Of a DNA stretch of 64,000 bases, positions 28,643 through 38,135 are shown one piece after another (positions within the stretch are counted from its first letter, which is position 1; every line of letters starts with the position of its first letter). Source of the DNA: Planctomycetaceae bacterium (GTDB lineage Bacteria; Planctomycetota; Planctomycetia; Planctomycetales; Planctomycetaceae); contig JANSXP010000005.1 of the NCBI GenBank assembly GCA_024742875.1, positions 62,001 through 126,000 on the forward strand, read 5' to 3'. The notes under the pieces were generated by a model. It worked only from the letters and a program-made list of their open reading frames with translations. It was not told where the DNA came from and did not search any database. A program made the translations under genes and the position numbers.

Positions 28643-30550
28643 CTATTGCGAATCGCCCGCCGCCTGCTGCGCTGATTCCATGGACGCTCGGAACGATTCT
28701 TCCAGCTGCGTCGCCTGCTGCCTGTGAAACTTCGACTGCTCCTGGTCACCCTGTCGCTCGTACAGCATGCCCAGCCACGAGTGAGCCTGAGGCAGTCCGG
28801 GATTGCGTTTCAACGCTTCCAAAGAGGCGGCAATGCTTTCGTCCATTCGCCCCAGCATTCCCAGCACATGTGACAAACGACCATGGTACATCGCGCGATG
28901 CGGGTCAGCGGCGATCAGCTGCCGATAGGTCCTGGCGGCCTCGGCAAACTGTCGTGCGTTGTGCTGTTCGCTGCCTTTCATCAGCAGCAGCAGAATATCA
29001 CGAGGCCGCTGCTGCAGGGCCTGATCCCAAAAGGCGATCGCCTGATCCACCAGTCCCAGTGTGGAGGCCGCCCGACCGGCCGCCTCGCAGGCGAGCGGAT
29101 CTCCGGGAATCTTCTCCAGCACGGGCGTCAGCAGGCGCAATGCTTCCGCCGCCTTGATGCGGTCATCCGCCCCATACGCCTGCTCGGCCAGATAGATGCC
29201 GCGGGCCCGCTGCAGCTGTGATGGCGTCGTGGCCGAATCCTGCTCATGCAGCAGTTCGGCCAGCATCCGGAATGCCGGAGCATCCGGCCGACGCCGCACC
29301 CGATGATCAGTATGCGCCGTATGGGGCACGGCTTCCAGACTGGCCGGCGGCATGTGACAGGCGACGCAGGAATCATCCGGCTGCGTCTCTTTTCGTTTTG
29401 TCCGAGTCACCGCGCAGCTGGTCAGGTCACCGCTGCTGTCATCAGCGTCCGTATGACACTGCAGACAGCGACCGCGATACCACTCCATCGAGTCTTCGTC
29501 CGAAGGGCGGGAATGCGGATCATGACAGCTCACGCACGTCAGCTGCCCGGAAGAATAGCAGCGACTTTGAAACATCTGCTCGGCGTGACTGACAGCAGAA
29601 TCTTCGGTCGTCTGTTGATCTTTTAAGAACGTGGTCCACACGTCCGACATTTTCATCCCGGGGCGAAAATCAAATTCGGAGCGGCCGTACCTGGCCACGC
29701 GGCGAGCCCCCTGCAGATGACACTGAAAGCACACCGCGTTTTTCTGTTCGACCGGCAGCTCGGCAAATTTCAAAATGGGATCCTGTCCGGCAGCGTTCGC
29801 TTTTTGAAAAGCAATGTGTGACTCACCGGGGCCATGGCAACGTTCACAGCCGACCTGCAGTTCCGCGAAGGCATCCTGCTCAAACCGCAGGCGACTGTCC
29901 GCCTGCGGTCTGGCGCGCCCCGCATGACAGGCAATACAATTGTGGGTTACCAGGCGTTCGAACCCCGGGTTGGTCGGCAGGTCATATCCGGGCGACATGT
30001 CCCAGCAGGCTTTTGCCCGATACCACGACAGCGGCGACTGAAAGATCAGACTGTCGGACTGCAGCAGATAACTGAAGCCATGCACGCCTGAGCCCACGCG
30101 ATAATCGACCGGCACCGCATGTTCGTACAGCGTCTGATCGACCGCCGTTCTGCGTTCTGTGTGCACCATGCCGTCTTTCTCTGATGACGTCACGGCGTAA
30201 GAAATCTCATCAAAGGGAGAGAAGTGGGAATCCGAAAGCAGGTCCCGGCCCGCGGTGTCTGTCGCCGCCGCCATTGAGGAGGCCATCGGGTGAGCCTGAT
30301 ACAGCGAATGCACTTCCTGGTGGCACTCCACACACGCCTGACTGCCGACAAAGCCGTCTGCCGGCGGGTCGGGCACAGCGAAGGAGAGACTCGCCGCCGA
30401 CAGCGGAGCGTCATCATTCAAAGTTTCCGCAGCGGCTGGCTGTGCGGCAGACGGAGCGCTGGATTCTGACTGGGAATCACGACTGCAGCCGCAGGACAGG
30501 CACAGCGATGCGATCAGCAGTGACACGCTCTGCACTGGGCGAACCATCAT
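28643..30550 (-). CDS. Multiheme cytochrome c lipoprotein with TPR tail
   Basis: 635 residues. The signal peptide ends in a lipobox-like LSCGC, so probably lipid-anchored in the envelope. Seven CxxCH heme c motifs are visible: CVECH, CIACH, CERCH, CFQCH, CVSCH, CLQCH and CVACH, all in about residues 70-420. From about 430 the chain becomes helical TPR repeats (ACEAAGRAASTLGLVDQAIAF, LLLMKGSEQHNARQFAEAARTY, in shorter form). It probably moves electrons or binds partner proteins; the donor and acceptor are unknown. The start ATG (30550) overlaps the stop of the ASPIC-type gene (ATGATGA), with GGAGGG just upstream, indicating translational coupling. The open frame further upstream is an artefact. 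Confidence 0.88.
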   Translation of the reverse strand: MMVRPVQSVSLLIASLCLSCGCSRDSQSESSAPSAAQPAAAETLNDDAPLSAASLSFAVPDPPADGFVGSQACVECHQEVHSLYQAHPMASSMAAATDTAGRDLLSDSHFSPFDEISYAVTSSEKDGMVHTERRTAVDQTLYEHAVPVDYRVGSGVHGFSYLLQSDSLIFQSPLSWYRAKACWDMSPGYDLPTNPGFERLVTHNCIACHAGRARPQADSRLRFEQDAFAELQVGCERCHGPGESHIAFQKANAAGQDPILKFAELPVEQKNAVCFQCHLQGARRVARYGRSEFDFRPGMKMSDVWTTFLKDQQTTEDSAVSHAEQMFQSRCYSSGQLTCVSCHDPHSRPSDEDSMEWYRGRCLQCHTDADDSSGDLTSCAVTRTKRKETQPDDSCVACHMPPASLEAVPHTAHTDHRVRRRPDAPAFRMLAELLHEQDSATTPSQLQRARGIYLAEQAYGADDRIKAAEALRLLTPVLEKIPGDPLACEAAGRAASTLGLVDQAIAFWDQALQQRPRDILLLLMKGSEQHNARQFAEAARTYRQLIAADPHRAMYHGRLSHVLGMLGRMDESIAASLEALKRNPGLPQAHSWLGMLYERQGDQEQSKFHRQQATQLEESFRASMESAQQAAGDSQ

Positions 30551-32367
30551 CGTCCCTCCACGACGGTCATGACGTACGGCGCAGGCTGGACAAAGGAACG
30601 GTCCGTCACACCGGATGGCCACGTGACGGTCACCGTGGCGGTCCCCGTCTCCGGCAGTGTCACGCACACGACGTTTTCGTGAGCGGAGGCAAAACTGTAT
30701 CCGTTGATGAGCTCGACCGGCGGCAGCTCAACGCCGTTTTGCAGCACCGAAACCACAGCGCCCGTGCCATCACGCACTGACTGCGTGCCGACCAGCCGCA
30801 GCCGTAGAACCGGGCCACACTGTGACGTGTTCTCCAGCAGCTGCCCTGGCGAATTCTGATTGGAAATGTAAGCATCCATGTCGCCGTCGGAGTCAAAGTC
30901 AGCCAGTGCCAGACCGCGTCCGACGGCTTTACCGGAAAACGGCCCGCCGGTTTGTGGCGTCCACTCCACCCAGCGACTGCCCGTCCAGGTCACCAGCTGT
31001 GGTTCAATTTCGTAGCCGTCGCCGTCCGGGTGCAGCGGGTCGATGTGCCCGTTGGCAAACATCATTTCCTGCCTGCCATTGCCGTCAAAGTCGTGCATCA
31101 CCGCGCCAAACGCCAGCTTGGACAGTGTCAGACTTCGCAGCCCCGTCAATGCGGACACATCGTTGAGCCCCCCCATGCCCAGGTTTTGATACAGGGTATT
31201 GGGTTCGCCACTAAAGTGTGTCAGGCACAGGTCCAGATAGCCGTTGCCATCGTAATCGCCCACAGCAATTCCCATGCTGGCCTGCGTCTTGCCCTGAGCG
31301 CTGACGGCGCCGCCAAAGCCCAGAGCCGACTCCTGAAACCGCGCCTCGCCGTCGTTCAGAAAAACAAAATTGGCGGTGGTGTCATTGGCCACGTAGATGT
31401 CCTGCCAGCCGTTGCGGTCCAGATCGGCAATCACCACGCCCAGACCGCGATTGCCTTCACCAAACAGATTCAGCTGCTGTTCGGACTGAGTGAAGGTGCC
31501 GTCTGCGTTGTTCAGAAAAAAGTGATCCGGCTCGGGCGGCGTATTGCGGGGATGGCACACGGTCGGCTGCCCCAGTTCGTCTTCACACTTGATGGGGTTA
31601 TAGGGATCATACTTCGCATAGTTGCACACGTACAAATCGATGTCCCCATCGTGGTCCACGTCGCCCCAGGCGGCCGATGAGCTCCACAGCTGTGCGTCGG
31701 CAATCACGCTGTCGGATTGATGTGTGAATGTCCCGTCACCGTTGTTGGTCAGCAGCCAGTTGGCGCCCACATTGGTAATCAGCAAATCACTAAACCCATC
31801 GTTGTTGTAATCACCAACGGCGACCCCCTGACCGTATTCCTGACACGCGAGGCCGGCCAGCCGGGCGACGTTGACGAACGATCCATCGGGCAACTGACGA
31901 AACAGCACGTCCGGGTCGCGAACCGATTTGTCGGTCGCATCGGGAGAACCGCCCTGCGGAAGGAACAAGTCGAGACCCCCGTCCTGATCAATGTCCAGCC
32001 AGCCGGCACCACCGCCCGTGGATTCGGTCATCAGCTGCTTTTCCGACGTGCCGTTGCTGTAGATATGCTCAACGCCCAGTTCCTGACCCACACTGCGAAA
32101 CGCTGGGAACACCGCATCCGCCGATGGAGGCGAGTCCTGACTGTCAACGGATGGCGTAATGGGCTGAAAGACAAACTGTGAGTCTTCCTCCGGCGTCTTC
32201 ACAGATTCCTCGGCTGCTGCCGGTTCACCTTCAGAATCACCGGATCCTGATTGACGGGCTCCGCACCCGAGCGTGGCCATCAGGGCCAGCAGCAGGAGGA
32301 GAAAAGCGGTGGCCCGCGAATGCACAGCACACCTGGAATGAGTACGGTCTGAATGTGATCCCAACAT
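30547..32367 (-). CDS. ASPIC/UnbV-type FG-GAP repeat lipoprotein
   Basis: 606 residues from the ATG at 32367, which begins a lipoprotein signal ending in the lipobox ATLGC. The mature protein carries several FG-GAP/VCBS calcium-binding repeats: GWLDIDQDGGLDLFL, AVGDYNNDGFSDLLI, WGDVDHDGDIDLYV, VIADLDRNGWQDIYV and AVGDYDGNGYLDLCL. They form a beta-propeller. The C-terminal 90 residues (GTGAVVSVLQNG, ENVVCVTLPETGTATVTVTWPSG) match the ASPIC/UnbV domain. Such proteins are abundant in planctomycetes and often sit beside TPR cytochromes, as here. The function is unknown; extracellular adhesion or complex assembly is plausible. It has a 176-base leader with several hairpins, listed separately. Confidence 0.9.
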   Translation of the reverse strand: MLGSHSDRTHSRCAVHSRATAFLLLLLALMATLGCGARQSGSGDSEGEPAAAEESVKTPEEDSQFVFQPITPSVDSQDSPPSADAVFPAFRSVGQELGVEHIYSNGTSEKQLMTESTGGGAGWLDIDQDGGLDLFLPQGGSPDATDKSVRDPDVLFRQLPDGSFVNVARLAGLACQEYGQGVAVGDYNNDGFSDLLITNVGANWLLTNNGDGTFTHQSDSVIADAQLWSSSAAWGDVDHDGDIDLYVCNYAKYDPYNPIKCEDELGQPTVCHPRNTPPEPDHFFLNNADGTFTQSEQQLNLFGEGNRGLGVVIADLDRNGWQDIYVANDTTANFVFLNDGEARFQESALGFGGAVSAQGKTQASMGIAVGDYDGNGYLDLCLTHFSGEPNTLYQNLGMGGLNDVSALTGLRSLTLSKLAFGAVMHDFDGNGRQEMMFANGHIDPLHPDGDGYEIEPQLVTWTGSRWVEWTPQTGGPFSGKAVGRGLALADFDSDGDMDAYISNQNSPGQLLENTSQCGPVLRLRLVGTQSVRDGTGAVVSVLQNGVELPPVELINGYSFASAHENVVCVTLPETGTATVTVTWPSGVTDRSFVQPAPYVMTVVEGR

Positions 32368-32423
32368 GAGCAAGATCCGAATATCCTCCCGAACGACGTG
32401 GCAAATCACGCCGCTTATGTCGT

Positions 32424-32497
32424 CGCGACTCGCGTCGCGTATGTCGCCGCAGATGATATCACATCTGCCTGCGGCGTCAGTGACGGCGTCGTCACTG
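32424..32497 (-). other. Three consecutive hairpins in the leader of the ASPIC/cytochrome operon
   Basis: Hairpin A: 32424-32429 with 32434-32439 (6 bp). Hairpin B: 32445-32455 with 32462-32476 (about 11 bp with a bulge). Hairpin C: 32478-32485 with 32490-32497 (8 bp, perfect). They lie 57 to 130 bases before the ATG at 32367 on the minus strand and after the terminator of the preceding gene, so they would be in the 5' untranslated RNA or promoter. No known riboswitch was recognised. Confidence 0.5.
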
Positions 32498-32542
32498 CCT
32501 GTTTTCTGCACGGCGCAGCCAGCCAGATTTACGCCCGGCAAC

Positions 32543-32574
32543 AAAAAAGGGGTGGCCCAAAAACTGGCCACCCC
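32543..32574 (-). terminator. Rho-independent terminator of the DUF1559 gene (copy 2)
   Basis: Perfect 9-bp stem (32549-32557 with 32566-32574), 8-base loop, followed on the minus strand by six T. It lies about 55 bases past the DUF1559 stop. Confidence 0.88.
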
Positions 32575-32628
32575 AAAAGTTTTGTCGATTCAACAAAACC
32601 AGCTCAAATCAGTCATGAACAGAACGAA

Positions 32629-33702
32629 TTAGAATTCGCCCAGAACTTCACCATCATTCTTGCTGGACAGGTTGTATCGCGTCACGTTGTCGATGTTTTC
32701 GGACAGGAATCGAACAGATCCGTCGCCCAGCAGAGCCTGCGCACCGCCGGTGTGGCGACTGCTCATGCTCCAGCAGCGAATGTCTCCGTTACCCTGAACA
32801 AACTGAGTGTTGTTGATAGGGTTACGCATGTTGCCGATGGCACCCAGAGCACTCGCCCAGTTGGCATCATCGGTCGCTCGATAGTCGAAGTTGGAACCGG
32901 TACCGCCACCACGCCAGTGCATGGCTTCAAACACCATCACAGTGTTCGTGGTGCCATCCGTGATGTCACGAATACGAGCAGAACCGCGGAAGTAAAAGAT
33001 ACCCTGCAGACGCGGCGTATCGATGTTCCAGCGTTCGTTCACCCATGGCGTACCAGGGTTCTTGACAGGACCACGCTCGAATCGGTTTCGACCCGTTTGA
33101 TCGGGGAAGTCAGGAACCGCTCCGCAGTCCTTCCAGCCTGCCCAGGCATGGCCCATGTTACCAACATAGTCCAGACCGGCTTTCGGCTCGTTGTAAGGAG
33201 CACTCCAGCCACCATTGTCCGGCTCGATGATCTGACCGCTGCGAACAGACGGCTGATCATTTGAGGGGCACAGCAGGCCCGGAATGACGGTCTTGTACAG
33301 TTCCAGTGGACGCAGACTGTCGTGGTTCAGCCCCGTGTTGGGAGCAGGACCATTCGCGACAGAGAAGTCAATCTGGTTGTACAGATTGGCCTGTTCCATG
33401 AAGGGCATGGCCATCGTGATCCACGACCAGGAGCCGTGATTACCACGGGGGTTGTTGGGGTCCGGCTGGTTTTCTGCCTGACCGTTGTACCAGTTCAGCG
33501 GAAAGTAACCGTGCGTGGATTCGTAGTTGTGGCATGCCAGTCCCAGCTGCTTGAGGTTGTTCTTGCACTGGGTGCGACGTGCCGCTTCTCGGGCCTGCTG
33601 AACAGCAGGCAACAATAGCGCAATGAGAATCGCAATAATTGCGATGACGACCAGCAGTTCAATCAGCGTGAACCCGCGTGGCCTGGTCGGGCTTCGTCTC
33701 AT
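32629..33702 (-). CDS. DUF1559 prepilin-like protein (copy 2)
   Basis: 357 residues starting at [11 protein letters not shown]. The pilin-like segment [20 protein letters not shown] and the following [23 protein letters not shown] are almost identical to copy 1 at 12820. The C-terminus again has [14 protein letters not shown] and ends GEF. The ATG at 33702 is preferred (AAGGT ribosome site 9 bases upstream); an ATG at 33717 would add five residues. It is preceded on the same strand by a small lipoprotein gene 67 bases upstream, so the pair is likely co-transcribed, and it is followed by a good terminator. The role is unknown; probably exported and processed by a prepilin peptidase. Confidence 0.94.
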   Translation of the reverse strand: MRRSPTRPRGFTLIELLVVIAIIAILIALLLPAVQQAREAARRTQCKNNLKQLGLACHNYESTHGYFPLNWYNGQAENQPDPNNPRGNHGSWSWITMAMPFMEQANLYNQIDFSVANGPAPNTGLNHDSLRPLELYKTVIPGLLCPSNDQPSVRSGQIIEPDNGGWSAPYNEPKAGLDYVGNMGHAWAGWKDCGAVPDFPDQTGRNRFERGPVKNPGTPWVNERWNIDTPRLQGIFYFRGSARIRDITDGTTNTVMVFEAMHWRGGGTGSNFDYRATDDANWASALGAIGNMRNPINNTQFVQGNGDIRCWSMSSRHTGGAQALLGDGSVRFLSENIDNVTRYNLSSKNDGEVLGEF

Positions 33703-33769
33703 AGAAGGACCTTTCATCAGAACAGGGAAAAACAAAACAGGACGACTCGCCCTGCCTCGTGAAAAAGAA

Positions 33770-34267
33770 CTAACTTTGCTGCAGAACAAAACTCACCGAG
33801 CCATGACTGCCATCGGCCGTCACGTCGTAGTTCAGTGGAGTCTCCGCAGCTTTGGTGTATTGCGCTGGGATTGAGGCATCACTGGTATTGGTGTTTCCAC
33901 CTGGAGAACTGCGACCTGACTGTCCGCCATCACGTCCGGCTGCTGCGCGCTGCAGGCTGGAGGGATCGTTAAAATTGATCTTCGTATCTTCCGTCGGTCG
34001 AGTGACAACTACCTTGTGTTTGCCAACCACGGCACCACTTGCGCCAGTGCCGGTCCGCAGCTCAAACGAACCATCGGAGTCCGTCTTTGCGGTCGACGAG
34101 GGACCGCCATCTTCCGGCATAAAGGTAATGGAGGCATCCGCGATCGGATCCCCACCGTCCCAGGTGAGGACACCGGAAACAGGACGCAGGTTGAGATCGG
34201 ATCCACCGCCACAGCCCAACACAGCCACACTCATCAGTAGGGCAGTTAACCCACTTCCACGAATCAT
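33770..34267 (-). CDS. Small lipoprotein upstream of DUF1559 copy 2
   Basis: 165 residues. Lipobox VLGC at about residue 19. The mature domain ([40 protein letters not shown]) reads as one carboxypeptidase-regulatory-like beta-sandwich, the same type as the lipoprotein at 14068. A Gly/Ser-rich segment follows at about 105-130. It is the first gene of the unit with DUF1559 copy 2; in the other pair the order is reversed. Probably envelope-anchored, function unknown. Confidence 0.82.
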   Translation of the reverse strand: MIRGSGLTALLMSVAVLGCGGGSDLNLRPVSGVLTWDGGDPIADASITFMPEDGGPSSTAKTDSDGSFELRTGTGASGAVVGKHKVVVTRPTEDTKINFNDPSSLQRAAAGRDGGQSGRSSPGGNTNTSDASIPAQYTKAAETPLNYDVTADGSHGSVSFVLQQS

Positions 34268-34766
34268 AACGCGTAGTCCATGATCAGAGAATTCAACGAA
34301 AAATACGCAAATATCTACACACTGATACCACTCCTATCGGGCAAACGCAACCGCGCCATTCGGCACCCGCTGAGGTAATTCTAAGAATTGCTGTCAAACT
34401 GAGCCATCGTCGGGTGCATTCAACTTTTGGTAAAAAACGTCGAAGAAATTGAATTTTTGCACCAGCCGTGCGTTCCTGTGATGGCCTGCGTCAATCCAGT
34501 GAATCCAGCACGTCACATCGGCGAGGCGGCCAACACGGACCTCTAACATATATTGTCACACCTGATGCACATGTTCAGCTGTGGACATTCAGCCAATCGC
34601 CGACCGGGGTATTCCACGTATTCTTTATTACCCGTACTGGTCATAGAGACGACCGAAACAAATTGTCACTGGACTCCCCAGGTGTCTGACCATTTCCCGG
34701 ACAGGCCGCCAACGAATTGTGACGTGTCACACAGGCTCGGCAGGCATTTTGAGTACACTTTGCGGC
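34268..34766. other. Long AT-richer intergenic region between lipoprotein and ECF sigma factor
   Basis: 499 bases between divergent genes, visibly richer in A and T than the surroundings. Open frames here are short and lack coding character. It must carry the promoters of the lipoprotein/DUF1559 unit and of the sigma factor. A short palindrome (AATTCTAAGAATT) lies near 34377. No known regulatory RNA was recognised. Confidence 0.6.
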
Positions 34767-35366
34767 ATGACGGCCACCTCACTGAGTTTGTTGATGCAGT
34801 TGCAGAGCACTGATGCGGAAACCGCCTGGGAACGTCTGCTGGCGCTGTACGGCCCTTTATTGAGACGCTGGCTGCACCGCTACGATCTGCAGTCCAGCGA
34901 TGTCGAAGACGTCCTGCAGGACGTTCTGCTCGTGGTGTCCCGCGACATTCCGGCCTTCGACCACAATGGCCGGACGGGCGCTTTCCGGCTGTGGCTGAAA
35001 AGCGTGATGGTGAACAGAATCCGCGACCACTGGCGAAAACGCAATCGCCCGGCGGAACCGGGTCGCTCAGACCGCGAGAGTCAGCTTGCTGAACTGGAAG
35101 ATCCGCACAGCCAGCTGACACACCTGTGGAATCGAGAGCACGATCGGTACGTCCTGGATCAACTGCTGAAAATGGTCAGGCCGCATTTTCAGCCATCCAC
35201 CTGGGAGGCATTTCGACTCGTCTCGATCGAGGGATACGGTGCAGAGGACGCGGCCGCAGTACTGGGTATGACAACTAACGCGGTCTTTATCGCTCGTTCG
35301 CGGGTGCTCAGCCGGCTGCGACAGGAAGCAGGCGGACTGATCGAATCCTCGTCGGCGTTTTCCTGA
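34767..35366 (+). CDS. RNA polymerase sigma factor, ECF-type
   Basis: 199 residues. Region 2 is at about 25-90 (WLHRYDLQSSDVEDVLQDVL, FRLWLKSVMVNRIRDHWRK). Region 4 is at about 135-185 (TWEAFRLVSIEGYGAEDAAAVLGMTTNAVFIARSRVLSRLRQ, given in parts), with the sigma-70 helix-turn-helix. It has no extra domains. It directs RNA polymerase to its own promoter set, which is unknown. No anti-sigma factor or kinase gene follows on the same strand. The start is the ATG at 34767; an upstream ATG at 34719 would add 16 residues unlike the family. Confidence 0.9.
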   Translation: MTATSLSLLMQLQSTDAETAWERLLALYGPLLRRWLHRYDLQSSDVEDVLQDVLLVVSRDIPAFDHNGRTGAFRLWLKSVMVNRIRDHWRKRNRPAEPGRSDRESQLAELEDPHSQLTHLWNREHDRYVLDQLLKMVRPHFQPSTWEAFRLVSIEGYGAEDAAAVLGMTTNAVFIARSRVLSRLRQEAGGLIESSSAFS

Positions 35367-35488
35367 GCCGGTCCTGATCCCGTCCTGGCCGGGTGTGCAT
35401 GGCGTGTGTGATCAAACGGTTTCGGTTGCAACGGCCGGAGCGAATGGACCATAGTACGCGGCCACGGAATCACCTAACGGAACCAACA

Positions 35489-36334
35489 ATGCCTCCAGTC
35501 ATCGACGCCCATCAACATTTCTGGCAGCTGGACAAGCCCTTCGAGTACGGCTGGCTGTACACTGACGCCCACAAACCCATCTGCCGCAGTTACCTGCCAC
35601 AGGACCTTGCTCCGCTGCTGCAGCAGTGCGGTGTGGATCGCAGCGTATTCGTCCAGACACAGCACAACGTGGAAGAAAATCGCTGGGTACTGCAACTCGC
35701 CGAGGAAAACGAATTCATCGCCGGCGTTGTGGGCTGGGTGGATCTGGCGGCTGACGACTGTGAAGCGCAGATCGAGGAGTTTAAAGATCACCCGTTGTTC
35801 GTCGGTGTGCGGCACGTGGTGCAGGACGAACCGGATGACGATTTTATCATCCGCCCGGACGTGAAAAGAGGTCTGGGGCTGCTGCAAAAGCACCAGGTGC
35901 CCTATGACCTGCTGTTTTTTACGCAGCACCTGCGACACGCCGTCACGCTGGGGAAAGAGTTTCCCGAGCTGCCCATGGTGATCGACCATCTTTCCAAACC
36001 GAAGATTGCCGCGCAAACCATCGACGGCTGGAAAGAAGATCTGCAGGCCGCAGCGCAGTATCCCAACATTTACTGCAAGCTCAGTGGCATGATCACCGAG
36101 GCGGACTGGCAAAACTGGAAGCCCGCGGACCTGCAGCCCTATGTCGAGATCGCGCTGGAGGCGTTCGGTCCCGAACGCTGCATGTACGGCAGCGACTGGC
36201 CCGTCTGTGAACTGGCTGGAACTTACCAGCAGGTGTTTAGCGCACTGCAGGACATACTGGGAACGCTGTCTGCGGGCGAGTCAGAGTGCATCTATTCCAC
36301 GACCGCCTCACGCTTTTACAAACTGCAGGTGTGA
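35489..36334 (+). CDS. Amidohydrolase family 2 protein
   Basis: 281 residues, a single metal-dependent TIM-barrel hydrolase domain (PF04909 type). The N-terminal metal motif is IDAHQHFW (His8, His10). Later conserved residues appear in MVIDHLSKP and the C-terminal Asp in MYGSDWPV. The WQLDKP-type stretch after HFW is common in L-fuconolactonase-like members, so a sugar lactonase is the best guess, but other lactones or carboxylates are possible. It is cytoplasmic and has no signal peptide. It stands 122 bases after the sigma factor and 146 before the phosphoesterase, with no clear operon. The start was chosen to give the family N-terminus. Confidence 0.9.
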   Translation: MPPVIDAHQHFWQLDKPFEYGWLYTDAHKPICRSYLPQDLAPLLQQCGVDRSVFVQTQHNVEENRWVLQLAEENEFIAGVVGWVDLAADDCEAQIEEFKDHPLFVGVRHVVQDEPDDDFIIRPDVKRGLGLLQKHQVPYDLLFFTQHLRHAVTLGKEFPELPMVIDHLSKPKIAAQTIDGWKEDLQAAAQYPNIYCKLSGMITEADWQNWKPADLQPYVEIALEAFGPERCMYGSDWPVCELAGTYQQVFSALQDILGTLSAGESECIYSTTASRFYKLQV

Positions 36335-36480
36335 GGGCCGCCGCACGGCCACCACACGAATGGGGATTCCTGTGAACGGCGCGTGCAATTTGCCGCTGGT
36401 CCGCGCAGAATGAAGCGTGGCGCGAAAGCAACAGCGCCGCAAGTTAAGGGTTTCGCGACCGCACCACCTGAACATTCACC

Positions 36481-37200
36481 ATGAAAATTCTTCTGCTTGC
36501 TGACATCCACGCAAACTGGCCGGCCCTGTCGGCGGTCGTGACGGCGGAAGAATTTGACGCGTGTCTGTTTGTTGGCGATGTCGTGGACTACGCCACAGAT
36601 CCGGCCCCCTGCATCGACTGGCTGCGGGAACACGCGTCTTTCTGTGTGCGCGGCAACCACGATCATTCGGTCGCTCAGCGGGTGACCGTCCGGCCCGGCG
36701 GCACGTTTCGCAGGATGGCGGCGGCCATGCGACCCCATCACTTCGATGCGCTGAATGACGATCATCTGACCTGGCTGGCCCGACTGCCCGTCACCGAACA
36801 TGTGGTGCTGGGAGGGCACTCTTTTCTGCTGGTCCACGCCACTCCACGCGATCCGATGGACGAATACATCGCCAATGTGGAGGACCAGTGGCAGGCCCGG
36901 CTGGAACATGTGGACGTGGACTTTGTGTGCGTGGGCCACACCCACATTCCGATGGAACTGAAACTGCGAAACACGACCGTGATCAACCCCGGCAGCGTGG
37001 GCCAGCCCCGGGACGGAGACAATCGAGCGGCCTATGCCGTGATCGAGGACGGACAGGTCCACTTTCACCGGATCGAATACGACATTGACCAGACGATCGA
37101 GCATATGACGGCCTCGGGAATTGCGGAAGACGTTGTCCGAAAGGCCTCCACTGTGCTGCGAGCCGGAGGAAACCCAACGGCTCACGGGGGCGGACTGTAA
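36481..37200 (+). CDS. Calcineurin-like metallophosphoesterase
   Basis: 239 residues with all five metal motifs in order: LLADIHAN (Asp8, His10), FVGDVVDY, RGNHDHS, LLVHATP and GHTHIPM. This is the YfcE/MJ0936-type short phosphodiesterase layout, usually acting on phosphodiester or phosphoester bonds in the cytoplasm with two divalent metals. The natural substrate is unknown. The C-terminal 20 residues are low-complexity. No strong ribosome site precedes the ATG. Confidence 0.92.
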   Translation: MKILLLADIHANWPALSAVVTAEEFDACLFVGDVVDYATDPAPCIDWLREHASFCVRGNHDHSVAQRVTVRPGGTFRRMAAAMRPHHFDALNDDHLTWLARLPVTEHVVLGGHSFLLVHATPRDPMDEYIANVEDQWQARLEHVDVDFVCVGHTHIPMELKLRNTTVINPGSVGQPRDGDNRAAYAVIEDGQVHFHRIEYDIDQTIEHMTASGIAEDVVRKASTVLRAGGNPTAHGGGL

Positions 37201-37565
37201 ACCTTCCGCCAGCTGCCTGCGGCCTTCAGCATCGCCCCTGCCAGACAGGAATCCACGGGCGGATGGCCCGAATGGTCTGTATTCTGGGCTTTTCGAGCGT
37301 ATTTCCTTTCAGAATTGGCCGCATTCGTCCGATCAGGCTGGAAATTGTGAGGCCCGATCAGTAGTTTACCCGGCTTCCCACGCGAGACTGATGGTCCCGG
37401 ATGACTGTCCCACCATTAGACGGTTCCCAGGAGGGGACGGGCTGACTGACACTCAGCCACCGCGAGGCCTTGTTTTCCACTGCATGTTGCAGACCAGCAC
37501 TGCCTCAAACTCATCTCGCGTCGACTTACTTCACCACGCATACACGCCCACGGCGTCCGTATTCC
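37201..37565. other. Intergenic region and possible structured leader of rpsT
   Basis: 365 bases without a supported gene. It can form several short helices close to each other: a 6-bp hairpin 37440-37445 with 37453-37458, and a competing 7-bp helix 37405-37411 with 37434-37440. Mutually exclusive helices upstream of a ribosomal protein gene could mean autoregulation, but no known S20 leader motif was recognised. Confidence 0.4.
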
Positions 37566-37835
37566 ATGCCAAACACATCAGCCGCTAAAAAGTATCTGAA
37601 GCAAAGTTCCGCCCGTCGACTGCGAAACCGATCTCAGCGATCGGCTCTGCGTACACGAGTGAAAAACTTTCGTGACCTGATGGCATCCGGACCTTCACGC
37701 GAAGAAGCCGACAAGCAGTTTGCTTTGGTCACCAAGGCCCTTGATCAGTCTGCGGCCAAAAACCTGATTCACGCCAATGCAGCAGCACGTACCAAATCGC
37801 GTCTGGCCGCATTGAAGAAAAAAAGCTGCAGCTAG
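37566..37835 (+). CDS. rpsT: 30S ribosomal protein S20
   Basis: 89 residues, the standard length of S20. Characteristic basic helices: MPNTSAAKKYLKQSSARRLR, RSALRTRVKNFRDLM, and the late KNLIHANAAARTKSRLAAL. It binds 16S rRNA at the foot of the 30S subunit. The start at MPNTSAAKK is the family start; the upstream in-frame extension is not coding. It is monocistronic, followed by a clear intrinsic terminator. Confidence 0.96.
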   Translation: MPNTSAAKKYLKQSSARRLRNRSQRSALRTRVKNFRDLMASGPSREEADKQFALVTKALDQSAAKNLIHANAAARTKSRLAALKKKSCS

Positions 37836-38135
37836 TCAGCACGTCTGACTGATCGCTTCCCGCCGGATGTCCGGATGAGAGCAGATCAACGGCCGACCAC
37901 TGACAGCCAAAGACAAGAGCACGCACCGCGACGGATGCGTGCTTTTTCGTGCGCTATTCGCCAGTCAGTGTACGCGTCCTGCTACCAGTCAAACTGACAA
38001 CTCACAATGAGCAACCGCTCATGGCGGTACAGTTTCCCACGCGACTTCCTGCAGGCTGACTTCGTTGAGCCCGAATCGATGGAGACTCACTTTGCAGCTG
38101 CGCAGAATGCGAGCCGGTCCCAAACGGGGACGACA
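37836..38135. other. Intergenic region after rpsT
   Basis: 300 bases between rpsT and the convergent P460 cytochrome gene. Apart from the rpsT terminator near 37918-37948, no gene or structure is seen. Confidence 0.6.
37918..37948 (+). terminator. Rho-independent terminator of rpsT
   Basis: Stem 37919-37925 with 37936-37942 (7 bp, GCACGCA/TGCGTGC), 10-base loop, followed by TTTTT at 37943-37947. It lies 83 bases past the stop. Confidence 0.85.
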
